Positions 34,151-41,951 of a stretch of 64,000 nucleotides of DNA are shown here, in pieces; the stretch's first letter is position 1; every line of letters begins with the position of its first letter. This DNA comes from Nocardia aobensis NBRC 100429 (GTDB lineage: Bacteria > Actinomycetota > Actinomycetes > Mycobacteriales > Mycobacteriaceae), in NCBI RefSeq assembly GCF_000308375.1, contig NZ_BAFQ01000038.1, forward strand, positions 1 through 64,000, written 5' to 3'. The position numbers and the translations under genes were made by a program. The notes beneath the pieces were generated by a model. It was given only the letters and a program-made list of their open reading frames with translations. It searched no databases and was not told the origin of the DNA.

Positions 34151-37100
34151 ATGTCCACCGACGGATTCGTGCGCCGACCGCGGATCGCCCCGCCGCGGGC
34201 ACCGGGCGGCGAGGTGGCGCTGACCGCCCCGCCGGAGATTCCGCGGCCGGTGCCTCCCGCGCTGCTGATGCGACTCATGCCCGTGGTCATGGTGGTCGCG
34301 GTGGTCGGCATGATCGCGATGATGGTGATGATGGGGCGCAATCTGCTCGCCAACCCCTTCATGCTGATGTTCCCGATGATGATGCTGATGTCGATGGTCG
34401 GCATGATGGCGGGCATGCGCGGCTCGGGCGGCCCCAAGCGCGCCGCCGAACTGAACGAGGAACGCAAGGATTACTTCCGCTACCTCGACCAGGTCCGCCG
34501 CGATGTCCGCAAAACCGGTGGCGCACAGCTGCAATCGCTGATCTGGAGCCATCCGGAACCCGCCGACCTGCGGGCCGTGGCCGGTACCCGCCGGATGTGG
34601 GAGCGCCGCCCCAACGACCCGGACTTCGGGCATGTGCGCGTCGGCGTCGGCAGTCACCGGCTGGCCACCAAACTGGCCCGGCCGGAGACCGGTCCGCTCG
34701 AGGACCTCGAACCGGTGTCCACGGTGGCGCTGCGTCGCTTCGTGCGTACCCATTCGGTGGTGCACGGCCTGCCCACGGCGCTGTCGTTGCGGGCGTTCCC
34801 GGCGATCAACATCGAGGGCCGCCCGGACGAGACGCGCATGCTGGTGCGCGCCATGCTGATGGAATACGTGACCTTCCACGGACCCGACCACGCCGCGGTC
34901 GCGATCATCTGCGCCGACCCGGATGCCGAGGCCTGGTCGTGGGCGAAATGGCTTCCGCACCTGCAACATCCCGTCGACCGCGACGGCATGGGGGCAGCTC
35001 GGATGATGTACCGGTCGCTGGCCGAATTGGAGACCTCCATGGCGGCCGAACTGCTCGAGCGCGGCCGGTTCATGCGCAACGCGCAGCCCACCGCCGGGCG
35101 CATCCACCTGCTGGTCATCATCGACGACGGCTACGTCAGCGGAACCGAGCGGATCGTCAGCGACGCCGGACTGGATTCGGTGACCGTGCTCGACCTGACC
35201 GCGCCGCAGGCCGGGCTCGCGGTGCGCCGCGGCCTGCAACTGGTGGTCGCCGACGGTACCGTCGCCGCGAGATCCGCCGCGGGCGTGGAGCAGTTCGCCA
35301 CCTGCGACCCGGTGTCCATCGCCGAAGCGCAGACCCTGGCGCGGGCGCTGGCTCGTTACCGGGTCGCCACCGCGGCCCAGATCGTGAGCCTCGGCGACGA
35401 ATCGCGAGCCGTGCCCGGCCTGATGGAACTGCTGAAGATTCCCGACGCCGCGCAGATCGATCCGGCGTCGGTGTGGCGCCCGCGCAACGATCGCGAGCGG
35501 CTGCGGGTGCCGATCGGCATCACTCCCGACGGCACGCCGGTCGAGATCGACATCAAGGAGTCGGCCGAGAACGGTATGGGACCGCACGGATTGTGCATCG
35601 GCGCAACGGGTTCGGGTAAGTCCGAATTCCTGCGCACCCTGGTGCTGTCCATGGTGACGACCCACTCGCCGGATCAGCTGAACATGGTGCTGGTCGACTT
35701 CAAGGGCGGCGCGACCTTCCTCGGACTGGAATCGCTGGCGCACGTCGCCGCGGTGATCACGAACCTGGAGGAGGAGATCGCCCTCGTCGATCGAATGAAG
35801 GACGCGCTGTCGGGTGAGATGACCCGGCGCCAGGAACTGCTCCGCTCGGCGGGCAACTTCGCCAACGTCACCGAATACGAGCGAGCCCGCGCGGCCGGCG
35901 CGGCGCTCGACCCATTGCCCGCGCTGTTCATCATCGTCGACGAGTTCTCCGAACTGCTCTCGCAGAAGCCGGATTTCGCGGATCTGTTCGTCATGATCGG
36001 CCGCTTGGGCCGCTCGCTGCGCGTGCACCTGCTGCTGGCCTCGCAGCGGCTCGAGGAGAACAAACTGCGCGGCCTCGACTCGCACCTGTCCTACCGGATC
36101 GGCCTGCGCACCTTCTCCGCCAACGAATCACGCGCGGTCCTCGGCATCACCGACGCCTACCACCTGCCGAGTGTGCCGGGTTCGGGCTACCTCAAGAGCG
36201 ACGCCGACGATCCGCTGCGGTTCAACGCCTGCTACGTCTCCGGCGCCTACGAATCACCCGCGGGCAATGCGCCCGGACGCACCGGCGGCGGGCAGCGTGG
36301 CGGCGGACAGGAGCCGGTGGTCTTCACCGCGGCGCCGGTGCCGGTGCGCACACCGGTGGCCGTCGCTCCGGCGCGCGGACCGCTGGGCCGGCCCGAACTT
36401 CCGCCGCCGCCCGGATCGCCGGAGGCGGAGCGGGAACTATCCGGCACACCCGCCGACACGGTGCCCAAGACGCTGCTCAACGTGGTGGTGGACCGGTTGC
36501 GCGGTCACGGCCGCCCGGCGCACGAGGTGTGGCTGCCGCCGCTGGACGAATCACCGTCGGTGGACATGTTGCTGCCCGATCCGGACTGGCGCTCGCCGGT
36601 GAACCGGCATGGCCGGCTGTGGTGGCCGATCGGTGTCATCGACAAGCCGTACGAGCAGCGCCGCGATGTGCTGATCGTGGATCTGTCGGCCGGACAGGGC
36701 AATCTGGCCGTCGTCGGCGGTCCGCAGTCCGGTAAGTCGACCACCCTGCGGTCGATCATCATGGCGGCCGCGGCCACCCACACGCCGGAGCAGGTGCAGT
36801 TCTACTGCCTGGACTTCGGTGGCGGCACGCTGGCGGGTCTGGCCGACATCCCGCACGTCGGCTCGGTGGCCGGGCGCATGGACATCGACCGGGTGCGCCG
36901 CACGGTCGCCGAGATGGTGACCCTGCTGCATCAGCGCGAGGAGCGCTTCCGCGAACTGGGCATCGAGTCGATCCACGAGTTCCGGCGCCGCAAAGCCGAA
37001 CTGGCGCAGCGGAGTCCGGCCGAGCGGGCGGCGGACCCACTGTCGCAGGATCTGTTCGGTGACGTGTTCCTGGTGGTCGACGGCTGGGCGACCATCCGTG

Positions 37101-38230
37101 CCGAATTCGACGTGCTGGAGCCGGCCTTCAACGCGCTGGCCGCGCAGGGCCTGTCCTACGGCATCCACCTGATGATCGGCGCCACCCGCTGGGGCGAGAT
37201 CCGGCCGGCGGTCAAGGATCTCGTCGGCACCCGGCTGGAACTGCGTCTCGGTGACCCGAGCGACTCCGAAATGGACCGGCGCACGGCCGTTCTGGTGCCG
37301 GTGGGTCGTCCCGGCCGCGGTCTGACCCCCGAGAAGCTGCACATGTTGATCGCCCTGCCGCGGTTGGACTCCAACTCCGATCCGGCGACTCTGTCCGACG
37401 GTATCGCGCTGGCGCGCAGCCAGTTCGCCGAACTCTACGGCGACCGGCGCGCACCGGCGGTCCGGATGCTGCCACTGCGGGTGCCGCGCGAACAGGTGCT
37501 CGCCGAGGCGGCGGAACAGGGCATCGAATGCAGCGCCACCCGGGTGGTGGTCGGTCTGGGCGAGAACGAATTGGCGCCGCTGGTCATGGATTTCGACGCG
37601 CAGCCGCATCTGATGGCCTTCGCGGATGTGGAGTGCGGCAAGACCACGCTGCTGCGCAACATCGTGCTCGGCATCACCGAGAATTCGACGGCCGAACAGG
37701 CGCGCGTCATCCTGATCGACTACCGGCGCACCATGCTCGGCGTGCTGGAGGGGCAGCAGCTCGCCGGCTATTCCACCTCGGGGCAGACGTCGTTCGACAT
37801 GATCAAGGAGGTCGCCGCCTATCTGCGGCAACGGATTCCGGGTTCGGACATCACCCCGCAGCAGCTGCGGGACCGCAGCTGGTGGACCGGGCCGGAGATC
37901 TACATCGTGGTCGACGACTACGACATGGTCGCCACCGGTGCGGGCAACCCGCTCGAACCGCTGCTGGAATTCATTCCGCAGGCCCGCGATATCGGTATGC
38001 ACCTGATCGTGGCACGGCGCTCCGGCGGCGCCTCCCGGGCGCTGTACGACAAGGTGCTGGGCATGCTGAAGGACCTCTCGGTGGACGCGCTGCTGATGTC
38101 GGCGCCCAAGGACGAGGGCAAACTGCTCGGCGATGTGCGGTCGGCCAAGCTCGCACCCGGCCGGGGCACGCTCGTATCCCGTGCCCGCGAGAACGAGATG
38201 GTGCAGGTGAGCTATCTGCCGCCGGTCTGA
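34151..38230 (+). CDS. eccC: Type VII secretion FtsK/SpoIIIE-like ATPase EccC (PE/PPE-type locus)
   Basis: 1359 residues, EccCa and EccCb fused in one chain. Two membrane helices at about 40-95 (Met-rich), then a DUF domain and three nucleotide-binding domains with Walker A loops at 484-491 (GATGSGKS), 857-863 (GPQSGKS) and 1158-1166 (ADVECGKTT). Walker B sites read IIVDEF, LVVDGW and IVVDDY, so only the first keeps the usual Asp-Glu pair, as in other EccC proteins where the last domains are regulatory and read the substrate tail. A Pro/Gly-rich linker separates domains 1 and 2. Its stop is one base from the stop of the convergent GNAT gene. Confidence 0.93.
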   Translation: MSTDGFVRRPRIAPPRAPGGEVALTAPPEIPRPVPPALLMRLMPVVMVVAVVGMIAMMVMMGRNLLANPFMLMFPMMMLMSMVGMMAGMRGSGGPKRAAELNEERKDYFRYLDQVRRDVRKTGGAQLQSLIWSHPEPADLRAVAGTRRMWERRPNDPDFGHVRVGVGSHRLATKLARPETGPLEDLEPVSTVALRRFVRTHSVVHGLPTALSLRAFPAINIEGRPDETRMLVRAMLMEYVTFHGPDHAAVAIICADPDAEAWSWAKWLPHLQHPVDRDGMGAARMMYRSLAELETSMAAELLERGRFMRNAQPTAGRIHLLVIIDDGYVSGTERIVSDAGLDSVTVLDLTAPQAGLAVRRGLQLVVADGTVAARSAAGVEQFATCDPVSIAEAQTLARALARYRVATAAQIVSLGDESRAVPGLMELLKIPDAAQIDPASVWRPRNDRERLRVPIGITPDGTPVEIDIKESAENGMGPHGLCIGATGSGKSEFLRTLVLSMVTTHSPDQLNMVLVDFKGGATFLGLESLAHVAAVITNLEEEIALVDRMKDALSGEMTRRQELLRSAGNFANVTEYERARAAGAALDPLPALFIIVDEFSELLSQKPDFADLFVMIGRLGRSLRVHLLLASQRLEENKLRGLDSHLSYRIGLRTFSANESRAVLGITDAYHLPSVPGSGYLKSDADDPLRFNACYVSGAYESPAGNAPGRTGGGQRGGGQEPVVFTAAPVPVRTPVAVAPARGPLGRPELPPPPGSPEAERELSGTPADTVPKTLLNVVVDRLRGHGRPAHEVWLPPLDESPSVDMLLPDPDWRSPVNRHGRLWWPIGVIDKPYEQRRDVLIVDLSAGQGNLAVVGGPQSGKSTTLRSIIMAAAATHTPEQVQFYCLDFGGGTLAGLADIPHVGSVAGRMDIDRVRRTVAEMVTLLHQREERFRELGIESIHEFRRRKAELAQRSPAERAADPLSQDLFGDVFLVVDGWATIRAEFDVLEPAFNALAAQGLSYGIHLMIGATRWGEIRPAVKDLVGTRLELRLGDPSDSEMDRRTAVLVPVGRPGRGLTPEKLHMLIALPRLDSNSDPATLSDGIALARSQFAELYGDRRAPAVRMLPLRVPREQVLAEAAEQGIECSATRVVVGLGENELAPLVMDFDAQPHLMAFADVECGKTTLLRNIVLGITENSTAEQARVILIDYRRTMLGVLEGQQLAGYSTSGQTSFDMIKEVAAYLRQRIPGSDITPQQLRDRSWWTGPEIYIVVDDYDMVATGAGNPLEPLLEFIPQARDIGMHLIVARRSGGASRALYDKVLGMLKDLSVDALLMSAPKDEGKLLGDVRSAKLAPGRGTLVSRARENEMVQVSYLPPV

Positions 38231-38231
38231 G

Positions 38232-38816
38232 TCAGCGCACCGGATCGCCCCGGTCCGCGTGCAGATGGCGTCGCACGATCGGTTCCGGTAGGCCCCAGCT
38301 GTCGGCGCGGCGCTCGAACAGCGCCGCCGAGGGTCCGCTGACCGCCGGATTCGCGATGCGCGCCAGCCGGAATCCCACCGAGCGGTAGTACCGGTGCAGC
38401 TCGGTATTCCTGGTCCAGGCGTCCAATCGCACCCAATTGCGTTGCCGGACAAGGGCCAGCCCGGCGGCGTGGGTGAGCAGTGCGCGGCCGACACCGGATC
38501 CGGCGAAGCGCAGATCGACGATCATGTAGTGCACGATCACCGCGTCGGTGATCTCCCGCCGCGACCACAGCCCGGGATCCGCGCGGTCGTTCACGGTGAC
38601 GGTTCCCGCGAATTCGCCGCCGACCTCCGCGACCCAGGTCTCCCCGGCCGAGACCGACCATCCGACCGCGTGGGCGAACCGTTCGATCGGCAGCCCGCGG
38701 CCCTGCCGGGTCCACTGGTCCGAGCCGCGTGCCGCAAGCCAGGCCGTGCGTTGGAGCCGTAGTCGGCAGATGGTGCCGAGGTCGGCCGAGCGGGCCTGGC
38801 GGATGCGGATGTTCAT
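38232..38816 (-). CDS. GNAT family N-acetyltransferase
   Basis: 194 residues. The acetyl-CoA loop R-F-A-G-S-G-V-G-R-A (103-112) after the strand VIVHYMIVDL, and the closing LDAWTRNTELHRYYRSVGF, define the GNAT fold. The substrate cannot be told from sequence; small amines, amino acids and antibiotics are all possible. Its start overlaps the stop of the GntR gene by four bases on the minus strand, so it is translationally coupled and probably controlled by it. Confidence 0.8.
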   Translation of the reverse strand: MNIRIRQARSADLGTICRLRLQRTAWLAARGSDQWTRQGRGLPIERFAHAVGWSVSAGETWVAEVGGEFAGTVTVNDRADPGLWSRREITDAVIVHYMIVDLRFAGSGVGRALLTHAAGLALVRQRNWVRLDAWTRNTELHRYYRSVGFRLARIANPAVSGPSAALFERRADSWGLPEPIVRRHLHADRGDPVR

Positions 38817-39652
38817 GGCGATCCGGGTACCAGTGAGTTACCGAAGGAATGGGAGTTGCCCGGCGGATGCGGCGCCCCCAGGGTTTTGCGGATCAGGGCG
38901 GTGCCCTCGTCGTCACCGAGTTCGTAGGCCAGCCGGTTGCGTGCGGCCGGCGACCGCTGGCGGGTGACCCGCATGATGCGGGTGCTGCTGGCGCCGATGC
39001 GCAGATGATCGAGCAGCATGGTGCCGGCTCCGACACCCAGGACAGCGGCCTCGTCGGCACTCGCAGGGCGGGCCACGACCGTATCCCGATGGGCGGTTTC
39101 GGGATAGCCACGTGCGGCCAGCCGCCGCGTCGTGCCCTCCGGAATGTCGTGCGGAGAATCGATTCCGGTGAGTTCGGCGAGGTCACGCGGGTAGTAGCTG
39201 ACCTCCCACGACCACGGTTCGTTGTCGAGGTACTGCACCACGGTGCGCGAGACGACCCAGGAGTCCTTCGGCACGCCTAGCCAGTGCGCGACTTCCGTTC
39301 CGGCCGGTTCCATCCGGGCGCTGAACTGCTTGGCCGGTTCACGCCCGGCGGCGCGCGCGATCTCGGAGAAGACGTCGTGCGCCGACTTGGGGCGGTCGCG
39401 TCGAATATGGTTGGTCACCACGGATTCCAGGACCTCCTGGCTGCGCACGATCGTGCCCCGGGAAGTCGCTGTGAACAGCAGGTTTTCGGCGACGAGCACC
39501 TGAATCGCGTTGCGCGCGGTGGTGATCGAGACATGCATCTGGTCGGCCAGCTCGTTGTGGCTGGGCAGGCGATCACCAGGTTTGTACGTGCCGTCGCGGA
39601 TCGCCTCCCGTAGGACGTCGGCGATTCGCTGGTACCTCGGACCGGCGGCCAT
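38813..39652 (-). CDS. GntR family (HutC-type) transcriptional regulator
   Basis: 279 residues from ATG 39652, chosen for GAGGAG just upstream; the frame is open to 40156, but the extra part is low-quality and crosses the divergent gene. Residues 5-70 are the GntR winged helix (RYQRIADVLREAIRDGTYKPG, then LPSHNELADQMHVSITTARNAI). The rest is a UTRA effector domain with WVVSRTVVQYLDNEPW. Usual role: repressor released by a small metabolite. Probably autoregulates and controls the coupled GNAT gene and perhaps the divergent DUF4254 gene. The C-terminal tail (GNSHSFGNSLVPGSP) is probably disordered. Confidence 0.85.
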   Translation of the reverse strand: MAAGPRYQRIADVLREAIRDGTYKPGDRLPSHNELADQMHVSITTARNAIQVLVAENLLFTATSRGTIVRSQEVLESVVTNHIRRDRPKSAHDVFSEIARAAGREPAKQFSARMEPAGTEVAHWLGVPKDSWVVSRTVVQYLDNEPWSWEVSYYPRDLAELTGIDSPHDIPEGTTRRLAARGYPETAHRDTVVARPASADEAAVLGVGAGTMLLDHLRIGASSTRIMRVTRQRSPAARNRLAYELGDDEGTALIRKTLGAPHPPGNSHSFGNSLVPGSP

Positions 39653-39719
39653 CTCGCTCCTCGGTTGTATCTTCAACGACCGGAAGTCTACTCTGCTGGT
39701 TGGCAGGGCAGTGTGACCC

Positions 39720-39748
39720 TTGACACACACATTCAGAGGTTTATTGTA
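39720..39748 (+). promoter_or_regulatory. Sigma-70-type promoter for the DUF4254 gene
   Basis: A perfect TTGACA at 39720-39725 and TATTGT at 39742-39747, with a 16-bp spacer, in the AT-rich gap between the GntR and DUF4254 genes. A short dyad (gttg...caac, 39664-39677) next to the GntR ribosome-binding site could be its operator. Box assignment is from consensus only. Confidence 0.5.
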
Positions 39749-39818
39749 ATGAACGTCCTGACCATTGGTTGTACGGCGACGACGGCGAGGCAACGTGGCT
39801 GGTTTGGAGACGTCCCCG

Positions 39819-40325
39819 ATGGTGGTCGTGGCATGGCCCGACACACCACATACACCGACGGCCGTCGATTTCCTGACGACCGAAGTTCTGCCGAGTTCGG
39901 ATCTGTTGTTGCGCGCGTGCCGGGGGCACCGCGTCATCGGCGGCCCGATCCTGTGGTTCGCGCGCGACCTGGCGGTGCTGTTCGAACGCCAGCTCGGCCG
40001 CGGCGGTTCCGCCCCGGATCCGGACTCCGCGCTGATGATCGAAATCGGCAGACGGCGAATGGAATTGGTGATGGCGATCGACGACTGGATCGTCCGCGCC
40101 GTCCCGCAGCAGAACTCCGACGCTACCTTGCACACCGAAACGATCGGCGCCGTCATCGACCGGCTGGCCGAGGCGTCGGTGCGCGCGCACCACGCGTTGA
40201 TGACCCTCGACGCGAACGACGAAGTGCTGCACGCTGCCTGGCATCATCTCGCCGAATTGGCCGACGGCTACGACGATCTGGTGCGTGAGGTCCTCACCGG
40301 ACGGCGTCGCCTGCCGACCTGGTGA
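39819..40325 (+). CDS. DUF4254 domain protein
   Basis: 168 residues from ATG 39819 with GGAG about 11 bases upstream; a TTG at 39765 in the same frame would add an Arg-rich start. The all-helical pattern LLLRACRGHRV, AIDDWIVRAVPQ, HTETIGAVIDRLAEASVRAHHAL and AWHHLAELADGYDDLVREVL matches the DUF4254 family, common in Nocardia. Function of the family is unknown; the repeated His residues could bind metal or a cofactor. It converges on the ThrRS-editing-domain gene with a 6-bp gap. Confidence 0.7.
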   Translation: MVVVAWPDTPHTPTAVDFLTTEVLPSSDLLLRACRGHRVIGGPILWFARDLAVLFERQLGRGGSAPDPDSALMIEIGRRRMELVMAIDDWIVRAVPQQNSDATLHTETIGAVIDRLAEASVRAHHALMTLDANDEVLHAAWHHLAELADGYDDLVREVLTGRRRLPTW

Positions 40326-40331
40326 GTAGGT

Positions 40332-40850
40332 CTAGTAGCTCAGCGATCGGCACGAGCCCGCCATCCGCGGTGCGCGGCTGTGCCGCGACCGATCCGCCGG
40401 CAGTGGCGCCGGATTCAGCCGGGTCACCCGCCGCGGTCGTGAACCATCGGCCAGTTCGGTGAAGCGAATCGTGTTCCAGCCGAACGGCATCAGGTGGACC
40501 AGTTCACCGCGTTCCGCCAAGCGCTCGGTGAGTTCGGATACGATGTCCAGCGCATCCGCCAGGCCGGTGAGTACGTCCTCGTGTGCGCCGCGTCGATCGC
40601 TTCGCGCCCACGGCGCCACACCTTCGACCACGATGTAGCCGACGTCGTCGTGTGCCGCAATGGTTTTCACGACCTCTACCGCCGCCGGAAGTGCCGCGGC
40701 GTCACCCGGCTCGACCGCGACCTGCAGGACGAGGCAGTCCACGAACAACTTTCGGGCGCGCACCGCTGCCGGATCCAGCGCGACCGCGCACGGACCCGCC
40801 GAGGTGACCTCGTATTCGAAGAGGTGACACACACTGCTCACGATGCGCAT
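40332..40850 (-). CDS. Free-standing threonyl-tRNA synthetase-type editing domain protein
   Basis: 172 residues from ATG 40850, set by AGAGGTG five bases upstream; the open frame to 41564 is a shadow of the GlxA gene. The start MRIVSSVCHLFEYEV, the LVLQVAVEPGD strand, the ERGELVHLMPFGW segment and overall order match the archaeal ThrRS N-terminal editing domain (PF08915, DTD-like fold), which removes mischarged serine or D-amino acids from tRNA. The usual HLS motif of the archaeal site is not visible here (EGVAPWAR instead), so catalysis may differ. An Arg/Pro-rich tail of about 40 residues is unusual. Divergent from a GlxA-like regulator. The call is by recalled family pattern. Confidence 0.6.
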   Translation of the reverse strand: MRIVSSVCHLFEYEVTSAGPCAVALDPAAVRARKLFVDCLVLQVAVEPGDAAALPAAVEVVKTIAAHDDVGYIVVEGVAPWARSDRRGAHEDVLTGLADALDIVSELTERLAERGELVHLMPFGWNTIRFTELADGSRPRRVTRLNPAPLPADRSRHSRAPRMAGSCRSLSY

Positions 40851-40949
40851 CGTGCACCTCTGTTCGCCCACATCGTCATACGGCAACACTAGGCGGCGGA
40901 TGTGCGCATTATCAGTGTCGTATCCGACGCATTCAGTACTGTTTGCGAC

Positions 40950-41942
40950 ATGGATGTGGCGGTATTCGTCGTGGACGGTGTCGGCGACCTCGGTCTCGCC
41001 GCCGTGCTGGAGGTCTTCAACACGGCGAACTCGCTCGTCGACGATCCGGAGCTGGAGCCCGAACCGTGGCGAGTGCACACCGTCGCGCTCGGCGGCAGTG
41101 TCCGCTCCGGCCACGGCCATCTGATCCCGACCACACCGCTGGCCGAGGTGCCCGGCGACATCGGCCCGATCATCGTGCCCGCCGTCCTCGCGATGGACGC
41201 GGACGCGGTGGTCGACCTGATCGCCGCACCCGCCAACCGGCCGGTGCTGGAACGCATTTCGCAGGCACACATCGCGGGAACTCCGTTGGCCGCCGCGTGC
41301 ACCGGAACCTTCTTCCTCGCCGAGGCCGGGGTGCTCGACGGGCTGCCCGCGACGACGAGCTGGTGGCTGGGCCCGGCCTTCCGCCGCCGCTATCCGAACG
41401 TCGACCTGGACGAGGGACGCATCCTGTGCCGCTCCGGTCACATCGCGACGGCCGCGGCGGCCCTGGCCCATCTCGACCTCGCGTTGGCCACGGTGGCCGG
41501 TCGCAGTCCCGCTCAAGCCGAACGCGCGGCCCGGATGCTGTTGGCCGGCAGCGGAGGCGAGCAACGCGACTACATCGTTCCCCAGGTGATCGCGCGCGGG
41601 AATTCACTGGTCGCGGCCTTCGAACGCTGGGTGCGCGGACATATCGCCGAGCAGTTCCTGATCACCGACGCCGCTCGCGAACTCGGCGTCACCGTGCGCA
41701 GCCTGCAGCGCGCGACACAGGCCGAAATCGGGATGTCACCACGGGATTTCGTGAACGAAATCCGCCTCGAGCGTGCCACCCGGCTATTGCGCACCACCAA
41801 TGCCACCGTGGAGACGGTCGCCGCGCGCGTCGGCTATCTCAATGCCGGCACCCTGCGCGGACTGTTCCGGCGCCGCCGCGGCCGCAGCATCGCCGAGGTC
41901 CGGGCGACCCCGATGGCCTGGCAGGACCGCAGTGCTCGATAA
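40950..41942 (+). CDS. GlxA family transcriptional regulator (DJ-1/PfpI plus AraC HTH)
   Basis: 330 residues from ATG 40950; a GTG at 40902 is possible. Residues 1-185 form a DJ-1/PfpI-like domain with Cys117 in AACTGTF in the nucleophile-elbow position. Residues about 215-325 are an AraC-type domain with two helix-turn-helix units (about 236-256 and 285-305, ending VGYLNAGTLRGLFRRRRG). Such proteins act as one-component sensors. The divergent ThrRS-editing-domain gene across a 99-bp gap is its most likely target besides itself. Confidence 0.85.
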   Translation: MDVAVFVVDGVGDLGLAAVLEVFNTANSLVDDPELEPEPWRVHTVALGGSVRSGHGHLIPTTPLAEVPGDIGPIIVPAVLAMDADAVVDLIAAPANRPVLERISQAHIAGTPLAAACTGTFFLAEAGVLDGLPATTSWWLGPAFRRRYPNVDLDEGRILCRSGHIATAAAALAHLDLALATVAGRSPAQAERAARMLLAGSGGEQRDYIVPQVIARGNSLVAAFERWVRGHIAEQFLITDAARELGVTVRSLQRATQAEIGMSPRDFVNEIRLERATRLLRTTNATVETVAARVGYLNAGTLRGLFRRRRGRSIAEVRATPMAWQDRSAR

Positions 41943-41951
41943 CCGCGGTGC

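Noticed and set aside
33095..36085. Minus-strand frame of 996 codons under mycP and eccC
   Set aside because: Antisense to the subtilase triad and Walker motifs of certain genes.
40851..41564. Upstream extension of the ThrRS-editing-domain frame
   Set aside because: Lies antisense to the GlxA gene; a proper ribosome-binding site precedes the ATG at 40850.
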